Source: Nomia melanderi (lineage: Eukaryota > Arthropoda > Insecta > Hymenoptera > Halictidae). From it: DNA of 64,000 nucleotides. The stretch is taken from positions 14,144,606 through 14,208,605 of the forward strand of contig NC_135009.1 in NCBI RefSeq assembly GCF_051020985.1. Reading direction: 5' to 3'. Each line of letters opens with the position of its first letter. Within the stretch, counting starts at the first letter, position 1. Shown piece by piece: positions 1 through 10,915 of this stretch. The notes under the pieces are model-generated. The model was not told where the DNA came from, made no database searches, and saw nothing but the letters and a program-made list of their open reading frames with translations. Made by a program: the position numbers and the translations under genes.

Positions 1-860
1 GTGTTAACGAAGCGGAATTCGACGGCGACACGGAGCAAATCCTAAACCCCGGGTCTTCCCCGGTAAACCCTTCGCGATCGAAGGAACAACGCGAATCCCG
101 TGCGATCAGCGTCGCGCGCACGGCGCGCCGTTTAACCTGTCGAAAGCCGGCGGGCGGTCCGGCCAGATAATTCGCGAGGGAGCAAACGAGAGCCGCGGCT
201 CGTCAGTTGACGAATGAGCGCGGCGCGCGCGGTGAGCCAGATAGCGTGCAAGGGAAAGTGTCCGCGCAAAAATAGAAGAGCAAGTGTCGCTAACGCGCTT
301 TCAGTGTAAAACCCGAGCGTCCGTTTAAATGCAAGCGTGGGCCGATTAATCGCACCGCGATTGCTTTTACTTCTAGCGTGCCGCGGCGTGTATCCCGCAG
401 TCTACCAGTAACCGTGCGATCGACCGTGCCGATCGCGGACAGAGCCCGCCGCTGCGGATCGAAAGTAGATCACCGAATATCTCTGCCCGTCTCAGCCGAA
501 CCGCGAACCTCTCGCAGGGGTGTCCGCGCCGATCTCCCGCGAGGACAGAGAGAGGGGCCGATCCGTCAGCCCGACTGTCGCCGGACAGCCCGCAGACCCG
601 TCGCTTTCGTTCTAGTAGAATAGCTGTTGGCCGAGTAGACCGATTCGGTAGAAGCTCGAGAACCTCGACCTTCCTTCGCTTCTCCGGTGAGTCGCAAGCG
701 GGACGACATTTTGCATCATCCAACCCCGGGGTGAAAAGCTGGAGAACGCAAGGCCGACCGCCGCGAGCCGATCCTCGATCCTACCGAACGACTGATCCAG
801 CGACCGATCGCGGATCCGTGGACTGGCATCTCTCCCCCACTATCCACCGGAAGTGCAACC
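1..860. other. GC- and CpG-rich leader upstream of Pepck
   Basis: This stretch is much richer in G+C and CpG than the introns that follow. It contains short open frames on both strands, but none resembles a known protein and none has convincing splice partners. It is most simply read as upstream regulatory DNA of the Pepck gene. It could also contain a 5' exon of a longer Pepck transcript; the sequence alone does not decide this. Confidence 0.5.
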
Positions 861-921
861 GGCCAATCCGCGGAACGAGCTGTCCAGGGATCGTCATTGT
901 TTATTGCGAGTCCTATAAAAG
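861..921 (+). promoter_or_regulatory. Candidate Pepck core promoter (CCAAT, half-CRE, forkhead site, TATA)
   Basis: Four motifs sit within 61 bases: a CCAAT box at 863-867, a CRE half site CGTCA at 892-896, a forkhead-type TTGTTTATT at 897-905, and TATAAAAG at 914-921. A TATA box here predicts a start near 945-952, where TCAATC (950-955) is a weak initiator match. Established knowledge: PEPCK genes of animals are commonly controlled by CREB and FoxO factors, so the combination fits the gene. Individual short motifs occur by chance; the clustering is the argument. Confidence 0.5.
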
Positions 922-1140
922 CGGGAATCGGCAGACATGTCGGCGAGAATCAATCCGATCCGTTGGACCAGTCTGGCCTGCAACAGGCTACCGGCCGTTA
1001 GGGGATTTTCTGTCCTCGCTGGACCACCACCGGGAATCGGCGCCAGAGCCAGCTACCTTCGGATCCTGAATCTGACCGATCCTCCGAAGACCGGCCAGCA
1101 AACCGCACGATTCGCGAAACTGAGCCATCGCATCGGCACC

Positions 1141-4100
1141 ATGAGCGGAAGCGTTAAAGTACCGCGCGCGGCTGGCGTTTGCTACCCGCAGTAAGTAGAT
1201 ACCGGGTGTTTCGGGTTGTTCTTTGGATGGTTGGCTTGGCTGGACGCTGATGTTGTAGACGTGATTTAACTTCTTGCGCTGGAATGTTTAAAGAATGTTT
1301 ATGGAATGTTTAAGGACGAAAGCTTGAAGCAATGTTGCTTTTTACCTGCTTTACGCGGATGTAAACTAATTTTTTTTTTAATACATTGACTGCCACGAAA
1401 AGCTTCAGCGTTATATGTATCACTTATTCTTTTGTAGCAACAGTAAGAAGGAATAATTATCAATTATTTGGTACACGATTATTAGGTCACACTATAATCT
1501 AGTTATTTGAGTTACTAAACATTTTCATTTGACGCCAGTTATGTTACGAATTATAATTGTTTTCGAGTAATTTGATAGCTCCGGTCATCGGTGACCACCG
1601 TGGCAGTCAACGTGTTGATCATTTTGTATAGAGGGATACGTTTCGAAAGAACCCAGTGTGCGTAATGCAAGTAGACTGATGTTTATAAGATGTGTTCGAT
1701 AATTTTGGAACGGAAATATCTCGAGCGTGGTACTGTTTTCCAGCGCAAGGGTTTAATGGTAAACTTACCGGAAGTTTGTTTGTACCTACTGCTACTATAG
1801 TTAATCTATTTATAATTATCATGGTTAATCGTCTATAGTTGCTGTCATAGTTAAATAGCTGGTTATAGAATGGTAAACGACTTAGACTTTTTTTTTGGAA
1901 ATGGAAAGAAAAGGAAGAACATTAATCCTTATAAAATAAGGACTAACCTTAATACTTCATAATAATTAAGCGAAGATTATATCAGCGAAACTTAATTGAG
2001 ACTAGCGAACTAATTATCGTGTCAGGAGGTCAACAAAATATTAGAACGAGCGCATCAGCGCGTCTGTTTAGAAAACAATAACTCCGTTGCAGTTTCAACA
2101 GTTTATTATTCCAGCTTCATCTCGCGTTGAAAACATCTCCGAACTTTCTCGCAGCCGAGACACAGGTGTCATTATTCCGCAGGGTTCATTCATTAACTTC
2201 TTTATCAGGGAATTAACGTTTCGTCTGATAGCGTCGCGAGCAGTCTAACGAAGCGGCGCGTTATCGCGGAGAATTATAAATTCAACGAATTTTTTCCTCC
2301 TCGACTCGCCGATACATTCGAGCCAATTATACAACAATCCGACGCGGAGTCTCTGTAAACATAAATAATTAGAAATAGAACGAAACCGTCCGACGGTGAC
2401 GTTGCGCAACTATTGTCCTTCTTTGTTGCATAATAATCTCGTAATTCCGTACCGTAATGCGATGAAATTTTCGTGACCAGCGCCGATTCGCCGAGCGAAA
2501 TGTACGCGATGTCCTGCGAACGGGTTCGAACCCGGAATTGCGCCACGCGTCCGTAACGAGCAGCTACTTACTGCACACTCCGACAGAGAACTCGCTGACA
2601 CAGTGAACCGCAGAAACTGGCCACCGTGTAGCGTGCTCGAAACGCGAAAATTCATTTTTCACGTCGGCAAGGTCTCTACGGTTGATGAAGTGAGAGTGGA
2701 TCGATCGGACACGCTGTGGACAGGCTTCCCGCGGAACAACCTGTTACACAACAGCCGATGAAGTTGCTGTTCGATCTAACACACTCTTGCTCGACGAACC
2801 GATGAGCAGGAACGCTTCAAAACAAAGATTTTCCTGAGGGGAATTTAACACGTTCACAGTACAAACTTTAGAGCCAGAAAAACAGGGAGAATGCAAATGC
2901 TGTCCGAGGGTTAAAGTGCATGATAATTTCACAAAGTTAAGGCTATATAGAATTAATCTTGTAGCATTCATGTCATTTTGCATCACAATGAAAATGGATC
3001 GATGCAAAAATTTTGACTGTTGGCTAAACCAGCACTAAGTGAAAACGAAGAAAGGGTCCTTCATACTAGTTACAATAGTTTGAAAATACATATTGTTTCG
3101 AAGAAAACAATTTGTTAACTATGTACAAAGAACGTTAAAATTGTTGCGTCAATCTAATGCAAGCACTAGAGAAATAGCTTAGAAAGTAGCTAGAAATTAG
3201 ACTAGAAGCTTTGTCAAAGATATTTTAACACTGGAACTACCGAGCATTTAATACAATTAATATGCAATTCCCATAAAAATTGTGACAATAGATTATTTTC
3301 AATTTCTTCAGACACTCATTATAGTACTGAAACTATTTATTTTCAAAATCATTTCGAATATTCAATGCTTCGAAGATATCAATTACTAAACAAAAATTCG
3401 AAAGCAGTCATTTTGACTGGTAGTTCTAGTGTTAAAGACTGTCGGTTATTGAACAAATAGCGTGAACTATTATAGTATTCTTAATTAGAATCGCATGGAT
3501 ACTTTACTTGCTTCCATCTGTTTATTAGAAGGCAATCGAAGGAATATTTTGTATCAGATCGACGGAACAATCAATACGATTAATTAATCTTTGCAGGGTT
3601 TCGAGGTTGCTGGTGACTCACGCGGCAAAGAGCCCGGCGGTGAGCAACAATTACGAGTACATCGGGAAGACACCGTTGTCGAACACCCTCGCCGAGTCTC
3701 TTGCTCCGAAAATTCGCTCCTACGTCGAGGAATGCGCGATCCTGTGCAACCCTAAGGACATCTACGTCTGCGACGGCAGCGAGGCTGAGTACAGTCATCT
3801 GCTGCAATTGTTGGAGAAGAGCGGCACCATCTCACCGCTGCCGAAATACGAAAACTGGTGAGTTCTATTCAGAAAACTGCAATCATCGATGAACGCTTCC
3901 TTAACCGTTCGAGTGCCAAGTGACGCGATCGCGCTCGAATTGAGTTTATTTTCCCTTCTAATTACTTATTTCCAATTTTGCCACTACCTGCTTAGACATG
4001 GAAGAATGGAACGATCGCATTATTCAGAATTTTATATAAAAACATAAAAGCGTAATCTCTCAACTAAAACGAAAGAAGCGCTGTTTAACAGTTTTCAACC

Positions 4101-7100
4101 AGGTTTTCGCTGAACATTGTGAACAGTAAGAATCAACAGCAGAATTTCACGTTAAAGGATTGCTAACGACTCAACAACAATAGACTTAAACATATAGAAA
4201 GCTGAGGAAGTGGTTGGCGTAGGTGACCTTGCTTATTTTCAATTCGGCTGGCATTTTCCCAGCATTTCTTTAAATAACACTTACTTTATAAGGTTCACGC
4301 GATGCACGATATTAGTGTTATAATAGACAGTGTATAGCGACCGGTCAGCGATCAGCTGTCTCGACTCGCCATAGATAATCAGTAGAACACAGAATTCCAT
4401 GGTTCCAAACGGTTGAATCGGAAGCGATCTTTAAATAGGCAGCGAGTGAGAATTTCAAGAATATCCTGTAACGTTTCCAACGCGAATTGTCAATATAGAA
4501 TCGTTTATGACTTGTTCTGCTCGGTTTTCAGCTGGCTGGCGAGGACGAACCCAGCGGACGTGGCTAGAGTAGAGAAACGCACGTTCATCAGCACGGAAAC
4601 GAAGCGCGAGACCGTTCCCACCCCTCGCGATGGCGTCACTGGAGAACTGGGCAACTGGATCTCGCCCAATGACATGGACCAGGCGATTCTGGAACGATTC
4701 CCGGGATGCATGAAGGGTTAATAACCATTTTCACGTCACATTCGTTTCTGGCTTTCGGGTGAGAGCCTAGGAATTGTCCACTAGGCACATTGTCACTACC
4801 TTTAGTCCCTTGATGAAGCCAGCTGCAATGCTGGCGAAACGTTGAGAACAAATTTCTAGTGGACACGGCTCTCACCGGAAAGCCAGAAACGAATGTAACA
4901 CTCCAGATCGTGAAAGCCTCAAAACATTTTGCGAAACAGCATCATTTTGACATCGTCTGTTCAACGACCAATCTTCTGGAAACGATTCCTCAACGACTTC
5001 TTTCCAACCAGGTCGAACCATGTACGTGATCCCGTTCAGCATGGGTCCGGTCGGATCTCCCCTCTCAAAAATAGGAATAGAGATCACTGACTCGCCGTAC
5101 GTCGTCTGCTCGATGAGAGTAATGACCAGAATGGGAAGCAAAGTCTTGGAGACCCTGGGAAACGACGATTTCGTCAAGTGTCTGCACTGCGTTGGCGTTC
5201 CGAAACTGGACACGAAAATCCCCGTGATGTCCTCGTGGCCCTGCGATCCGGAGAGGACCATCATCCTTCACAAACCAGCGAAGAACGAGATCGTCTCTTA
5301 CGGGAGCGGTTACGGTGGGAATTCCTTGCTGGGGAAGAAGTGCTTCGCGCTGAGGATTGGCTCGACGATCGCGAAGAAAGAGGGCTGGCTCGCTGAGCAC
5401 ATGCTTGTGCGTAACACTGAAACAACTTGTTCAGGGATACTGCTCGATATGAGTGGAGACCTTGGAACTCTTGTTAGAATAGTATACTCAATCAACGTAT
5501 TGACTGCCACGAAGCTTCGAAATTGCTTAAATACAATTGCAATAAGAAAACTGTCGAATCAAAGTACTTAGTAACACAAGCAGCTAGATGAGATAACGTG
5601 TGATACCAATTGATAATTATTTCTAGTGCGTAGGATATATCTTGAATCGCTTGTGTCAAAGTAGATCTGAGAAAATATGAATCTTTAGAAGCTTTATAAA
5701 TCATAAATAATGTGTTAACACTAGAACTACCAGATGCGTTAAAATGACCCATTCCTGATTTCTTCACAATTATTGAAAAACTACAGACGCTTCTGTGAGA
5801 AATCGTTAAAGAAGTTGATTTAGTACTTACACTGAAATCTAAGCCAATTGAGATCTTAATAAATACACAGGAGTTTTATAAAGAAATTTAGAAGTCAATT
5901 GCTTGGTAGTTCTAGTGTTAAAGTATTCGGAAGCTTAACTACTTTGCACCACAACGTGGGTCCGTGCTTGCCGTTTGTCTAAGAGATTCTGTATCAGTTG
6001 CCTTTTCTAGATACTGGGTATCACGAACCCGAAGGGTAAAAAGCGTTACATCGCCGCCGCGTTCCCGAGTGCCTGCGGCAAGACGAACTTAGCCATGATG
6101 CAGCCGACCCTGCCGGGGTACAAGATCGAGTGCGTGGGCGACGACATCGCTTGGATGAGATTCGACCGTGAGGGCAAGCTCCGCGCCATTAACCCCGAAA
6201 ACGGTTTCTTCGGGGTCGCACCGGGCACCAGTTTCGCTACGAACCCGAACGCCATGAAGACTATTTTCAAGGACACCATCTTCACCAACGTGGCCGCCAC
6301 CAGCGACGGAGGAGTCTTCTGGGAGGGATTGGAGAAAGAAATCAGTGACAACGTCGAGGTAACGTTGAGCTTAGAACCTGAATAATGTTCAACCCTTTGC
6401 CTTATAATTGAATTTCGTCGGTGCATTTGTTAGAACTATTTATCGTTAATAATGCAAACTAAACACTAGTAAAAGAAAACATTCCATGCTCTTGTTATGT
6501 CTAGAATTAGTATAAACCATACAAACTGCTAACAAGAGCAATATTTCATTTAACCTTTGCACTCTGGAGATGACTCTCAATCACTTGGTTTGATACGGTA
6601 GAATTATAAAGCTTGATGTTTCTATATTAAGCTTTGTCCCTTAATTTATCGATTAAATTAGTTATACTAGACGCAACAAACATCTATAGTTTGTCAGAGA
6701 GTATTGAATTTTTAGATCACTGATTGGCGAGGCAATAAGTGGACCAGGGGATCCAAAGTGCCCGCTGCCCACCCTAATTCTAGATTCTGCACACCTGCGA
6801 AGCAATGTCCTATCATTGATCCCGCTTGGGAAGACCCGATCGGTGTCCCCATAGACGCTATCCTATTCGGCGGACGAAGACCCGAGGGTGTTCCTTTAAT
6901 CTATCAGGCACGAAACTGGCAACACGGTGTCTTCATCGGGGCTTCCATGAGGTCGGAAGCTACCGCTGCTGCCGAGCACAAGGTGAGCGATTCGAACTGT
7001 CTTAACCCTTTGCGGAAGATTCTTTGAAATTTACAAGTATTAATTGAAATGAAATGTTAACAGTATTATTCGCAACTTAAGAAAACATCTTGCATCAATT

Positions 7101-7804
7101 ATGGGGCAGAATTGTTTTATTTCTGTTTCCTGTGTTACCTTATTCAAAGTTTTATATTGGATCTATCGTTTCATAATTTTCCTGCAAATCGAATTATACG
7201 GGGTTCTACTGTGTATAGTTTCAAAGATGATAGCGAATCCTGACAATAAGGAACACCTTTGTCAGTACCCTTAGTAGAAATTAATAGGTGACTCTAGAGT
7301 TAAGTTTGCCTTTCGAAGAGATCAAGCTCTGTCTTTAACAACCAGGGCAAAGTGATCATGCACGACCCGTTCGCGATGAGACCGTTCTTCGGCTACAACT
7401 TCGGCCACTATCTCGATCATTGGCTGAGCATGGCGAACGTGGAGAACGCCAAACTGCCAGCGATATTCCACGTGAATTGGTTCAGAAAGGGGGAGGACGG
7501 GAGGTTCCTCTGGCCAGGATTCGGCGAGAATTCCCGCGTCCTGGATTGGATCCTCCGCAGGATCGACGGCGAGGACATCGCTGTAGAATCTCCCATCGGC
7601 CTTCTGCCGAGATTCGATTCCTTCAATTTGGACAACATGAAGGACCAGGTTGACATGGACCAGCTGTTTAAACTGCCGAAGGACTTCTGGCTGAAAGAGA
7701 TCGAACAGCTCAGGGAGTACTTCGACGCGCAAGTCGGCGACGACTTGCCACAGGCTATTCGCTCCGAACTCGATGCCCTTGCCAGTAAAATTGATAAGTT
7801 TTAA
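1141..7804 (+). CDS. Pepck: Phosphoenolpyruvate carboxykinase [GTP]
   Basis: This enzyme converts oxaloacetate and GTP to phosphoenolpyruvate, GDP and CO2, the entry step of gluconeogenesis and glyceroneogenesis. Coding exons: 1141-1190, 3597-3857, 4532-4716, 5012-5406, 6011-6358, 6716-6982, 7346-7804. They total 1,965 bases (654 residues), slightly longer than the usual 620-640. Visible motifs are the substrate-binding GYGGNS stretch, the P-loop FPSACGKTN at about residues 315-323, the metal-binding VGDDIAW at about 339-345, FGGRRP, and RNWQHGVFIG. All introns are GT-AG; the donor of intron 3 (GTTAAT) is weak but forced by the frame. I chose ATG 1141 because it has A at -3 and lies downstream of the TATA box. 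An in-frame ATG at 937 would add 68 residues. The first 35 residues from ATG 1141 have no acidic residue, so mitochondrial import is possible. Several MITEs occupy the introns, and the stop codon lies in the terminus of another. Confidence 0.96.
1378..1618. mobile_element. MITE, TTGACTGCC terminal-repeat family, copy in Pepck intron 1
   Basis: The left end reads TTAATACATTGACTGCCACG and the right end is its near reverse complement, ending CGTGGCAGTCAACGTGTTGA. The interior has no coding capacity. The same ends and interior (CACTTATTCTTT..., CTCCGGTCATCGGTGACC) recur at 62293-62730. TTAA/TTGA at the ends fits piggyBac-type target-site duplication. Confidence 0.75.
3225..3435. mobile_element. 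MITE, TTAACACTAGAACTACC family, copy 1
   Basis: This is a 211-bp non-coding element with ends TTAACACTGGAACTACC and GGTAGTTCTAGTGTTAA, inverted repeats flanked by TTAA. It lies in Pepck intron 1, shortly before coding exon 2. A second copy with the same ends is in intron 4 (5715-5921). Confidence 0.75.
4738..4897. mobile_element. 160-bp hairpin element with hammerhead-like core, in Pepck intron 3
   Basis: Positions 4738-4766 are a near-perfect reverse complement of 4869-4897, and an inner pair (TGTCCACTAG near 4776 with CTAGTGGACA near 4856) extends the hairpin. The loop region holds TGATGA (4811-4816), a 6-bp stem GCCAGC/GCTGGC with loop TGCAAT (4818-4835), then GAAAC (4836-4840). The order and spacing resemble the CUGAUGA-stem II-GAAAC core of hammerhead ribozymes. 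The match is imperfect: the residue preceding UGAUGA is U rather than C, an extra A precedes the stem, and no convincing stem I or cleavage triplet is seen. The element is non-coding. Confidence 0.6.
5715..5921. mobile_element. MITE, TTAACACTAGAACTACC family, copy 2
   Basis: A 207-bp element with ends TTAACACTAGAACTACC and GGTAGTTCTAGTGTTAA, flanked by TTAA, in Pepck intron 4. Just upstream, from about 5498, ATTGACTGCCACGAAGCTTCG looks like a degraded end of the TTGACTGCC family, so this intron has taken at least two insertions. Confidence 0.75.
7002..7303. mobile_element. TTAA-flanked repeat filling Pepck intron 6
   Basis: It begins TTAACCCTTTGCGGAAGATTC and ends GTGACTCTAGAGTTAA, so about 300 of the 363 intron bases are repeat-derived. 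A related start, TTAACCCTTTGCGGACGAAGATTC, occurs at 60022. The right boundary is less sure than the left. Intron 5 (6359-6715) carries similar CCCTTTGCC and CCTTTGCACTC fragments. Confidence 0.5.
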
Positions 7805-8032
7805 CCCTTTGCACTGGGAAGATCTTCACTAGAAACATTCGACACTTTCCGATGAAACGTAGACATTATTTGAAAGCTAATGAGAAAACATACGTCAATT
7901 AAAAGACAAAGATATTTTACAAAAATGTTTCACATATTGATATACGAAACTTGATATTATATATTACACTTTGTAATTTTGTTGTATCAAATCGAATGGT
8001 GACTGAGTCACCTCTCGAGTGTAAAGGGTTAA
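7801..8032. mobile_element. piggyBac-like MITE (CCCTTTGCACTC family) starting at the Pepck stop codon
   Basis: The element runs from TTAA (7801-7804) through CCCTTTGCACT to an inverted CTCTCGAGTGTAAAGGG and TTAA (8029-8032). The TAA stop codon of Pepck is the last three bases of the left TTAA. The ends (TTAA plus CCC...GGG) match the known piggyBac superfamily signature. Related copies are at 40922-41142, 52201-52693, 55995-56238 and 61872-62119. It would lie at the very start of the Pepck 3' UTR. Confidence 0.75.
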
Positions 8033-10915
8033 TCGAACCCTCATAATCATTATCATTCTTCGAGAATGGAAGTGGATTTTAAGTATGAGTACCTTTTATT
8101 TCACAGTCACTTTGAAGTTCGATTATGATGCTTGGAGAGAGCCAAGTAGGTTCGGTAAATAATTTCGTTGATGAATACATTGAAATCTATTTAAAGGAAC
8201 TGGATATGTATTAGATAATCATTCTATATGACACTGAGAAGTGATGATAGAACTCTGCATTGATTCGGAATTGTAATTTAATGTTAAAATCATTAATGCA
8301 TTACAATGTTGTTCGCTAAATCTTACTTTATTATTCATTATGAGAACAGTTTGCTGATGCGAGATTTTCTAAATTAATTGCTGGAGGTTTCATCTTTATC
8401 AACTGTATCGTTAGGACAAGTATTCATGAATGTTTCAAACAGTTTCTTTTTTATGGAGAAGTGTGCAAGTGAGAGGTGAATAAGAGTTGATTCACTAATT
8501 ATGTACAGAGAGACATGTATTTTGGATATTATTTTCTCAATAAAATATTATGAAAAATGAGGGAGGTTTGAATTTTTCATTCACAGTAGAAGAAACATTT
8601 TGAGAATGGCTCATTTTTAAATAAAAAAACAATTAATTTTGCTAATCATATTTATTGATCAATACTTCAATCATCTAAGTACTCTCAGTGAAAGACTTCA
8701 TATATAGGGACATTTAGAACTGTACATTTGTATGTTATAAAATTATTGCGGGTCGTATACATATACAATGAAATCTTATATTTCTTTGAATCTGTTCTAC
8801 TTCAGAAACATTGTCGAAAACCGTTGAACTTACTAAACGAAAGTCAAATGTCTATTCCATTACGTCTGTTTAATGTGCCTATACATCAAGTGTCGAGGGA
8901 AAATTGCTACTACTTTAAAATGTATTATTAAATTTAAGTAGAGTAAATGTTACAAGAGGTAACTCAACGTTATTACTATACAAAATATTGCACTTCCTTG
9001 AACGGTTGTTCCCTTTTTCAAAATTTAAAAATTCTCTTCAAAAAAAGGAATAGATTGCAATAATTGTTTTGCCTAAAACGAGTAATATGAATATTTTGAA
9101 CGTAATACATTACATCCTACTACGGAAGATAATTAAACACTCGGCAGTAGTAATTTTTAAATAAAAAGATCATTACGATCTACATGAAGACAGATTTAAA
9201 ATAAAACTTCTTAATTGGTGACTCGAATAACAATAACTTAGGTCCTTAAGGTACAGGTTTTCAATACTTGAAAAAGTTCTTGTCCATATGGGACTAATAC
9301 GATTTATAATAGTAATTGATTCGCCTCTCTGGATATTACAACCTGTATTCCTAGTATAATTTTATCATGAACTTCATCGTTTCGTTTTCCATCTTCATTT
9401 AGTTCGTAGTAATCATACAGTTTCAATAATAACAATATATATTTCTATGTATATTTGTACAATTTGATTTCACTACTTGCATCGATTAAGTATTGAAATC
9501 TGTTCAAATTAATGATTCAAAATTTTTTAGAGTAGTCCTATGACGTAAACATACTACACGTTCATTTATGATTTCTAGTTTTAGTCCACTATTAAAAGAT
9601 AATAGTTTGTGTCTATTATGCCATATTAAATTTCGATGCAAGTTCTCTATTATACAGATACATCCAACCTCTAATCAAAATTAGATACAAGTCCACGTAG
9701 AATCACAATATGTATTTATGTTACCGAGATGTTCATTTCGATCCTTAATAAGATCGATTGATTAATATACAATTCTGGCATATACTTTGAAGACTAGATC
9801 AATAGACTTATCATCAGTCATTAGTACTTTGCACCAATTTCGTTTAATAATTGCAATTATAGACTCTATTCCCTATTTCTTTTCTATTTTACATTAGTAA
9901 TTTAATACCCACTGTACAATTGTATATTATAGTTTATGTACTAATTAATGTGGTTAATTAACAAATAAATTTATAAACTCCATATACGAATAACACATTT
10001 TCTTTAGAGCCGTTTTCATGTCACGATTCAATATCATGTTCTTACTACTGAATTAAAAATTGTTTGTCTGTCATAAAACTGCACGTTTCATCTGTGACAT
10101 ATTCCATGAAACAGAAATGTTTACGCACAACGTAATGTAATACTTAAAATGATTAACAATGTTCTGTAAAATGTGAAGTTATAAAAAATATTTTAATTAC
10201 CTTTCTAAATCATGAATATTATATTACATTATATTGTTAAAGATAATTGACAACGAATTTTAGAAAGACTAAAAACCTTGTATGAAAAGCATTCGCTTGG
10301 TTTCAATTTATTGTGTTTACACTTTGTTGCAAATTTAAATAATCTTCTTCATTCCGTTCTACTTCAACTTTTATCGTTGTATGTGAATGATGAACGTTAA
10401 TTATACTTCAAAATATACATATAGTTCCAACTACCCTCTAATTTCGCTAGAATTAATCTATCAATTAAAAGTAATATATTTCATTACAATTATTATAATT
10501 CGTGATATTTAAAGGGTTCAATCTGAAAATATCAAAACATAACGTTGTCTATTTTCATGATTCAAAAGGCTTTTCAAAAACAGTTGAACACACGAAGTCG
10601 GTCGCTACAGTGAATATGTACAATTTCAGTGTGCGTATATCTCCGACAGATTATGAAACTTGTGAGTCGTTAAACAATTAAAAAAATACCTAATTTCCTA
10701 TAAACCATCTATGCTCATAAATAATGTAAAATGTATTATTTAAAAGTCATAGAGAGCTTAAACGTCGCGTTCAATTGCTTCAATTTGGACCAACTATGCC
10801 TTGGTATATCTTCAATTAATTGAAACGTTCATCTCACGTGTATAATTCGAATCTTTCAATCTAAGAAAAATCTGTATATGAATCTTCATTACATAAAATC
10901 TCAGGTACATACTTC
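8033..10915. other. AT-rich spacer between convergent Pepck and RCC1-protein genes
   Basis: No coding exon is recognisable on either strand. A polyadenylation signal AATAAA at 8539-8544 could end the Pepck transcript about 735 bases after the stop codon. The remainder is AT-rich and probably 3' UTR and intergenic DNA of the two converging genes. Confidence 0.6.

Noticed and set aside
373..1069. Frames of 81-116 codons on both strands in the leader
   Set aside because: They overlap each other in different frames in CpG-rich, stop-poor DNA and have low-complexity Arg-rich composition.
2521..2537. GGTTCGAACCC resembling a tRNA B box / T arm
   Set aside because: No matching A box, anticodon arm or 7-bp acceptor stem can be placed on either strand around it.
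2274..3007. Minus-strand frames of 81-90 codons in Pepck intron 1
   Set aside because: No family resemblance and no splice context; they lie in an intron of a well-supported gene on the other strand.
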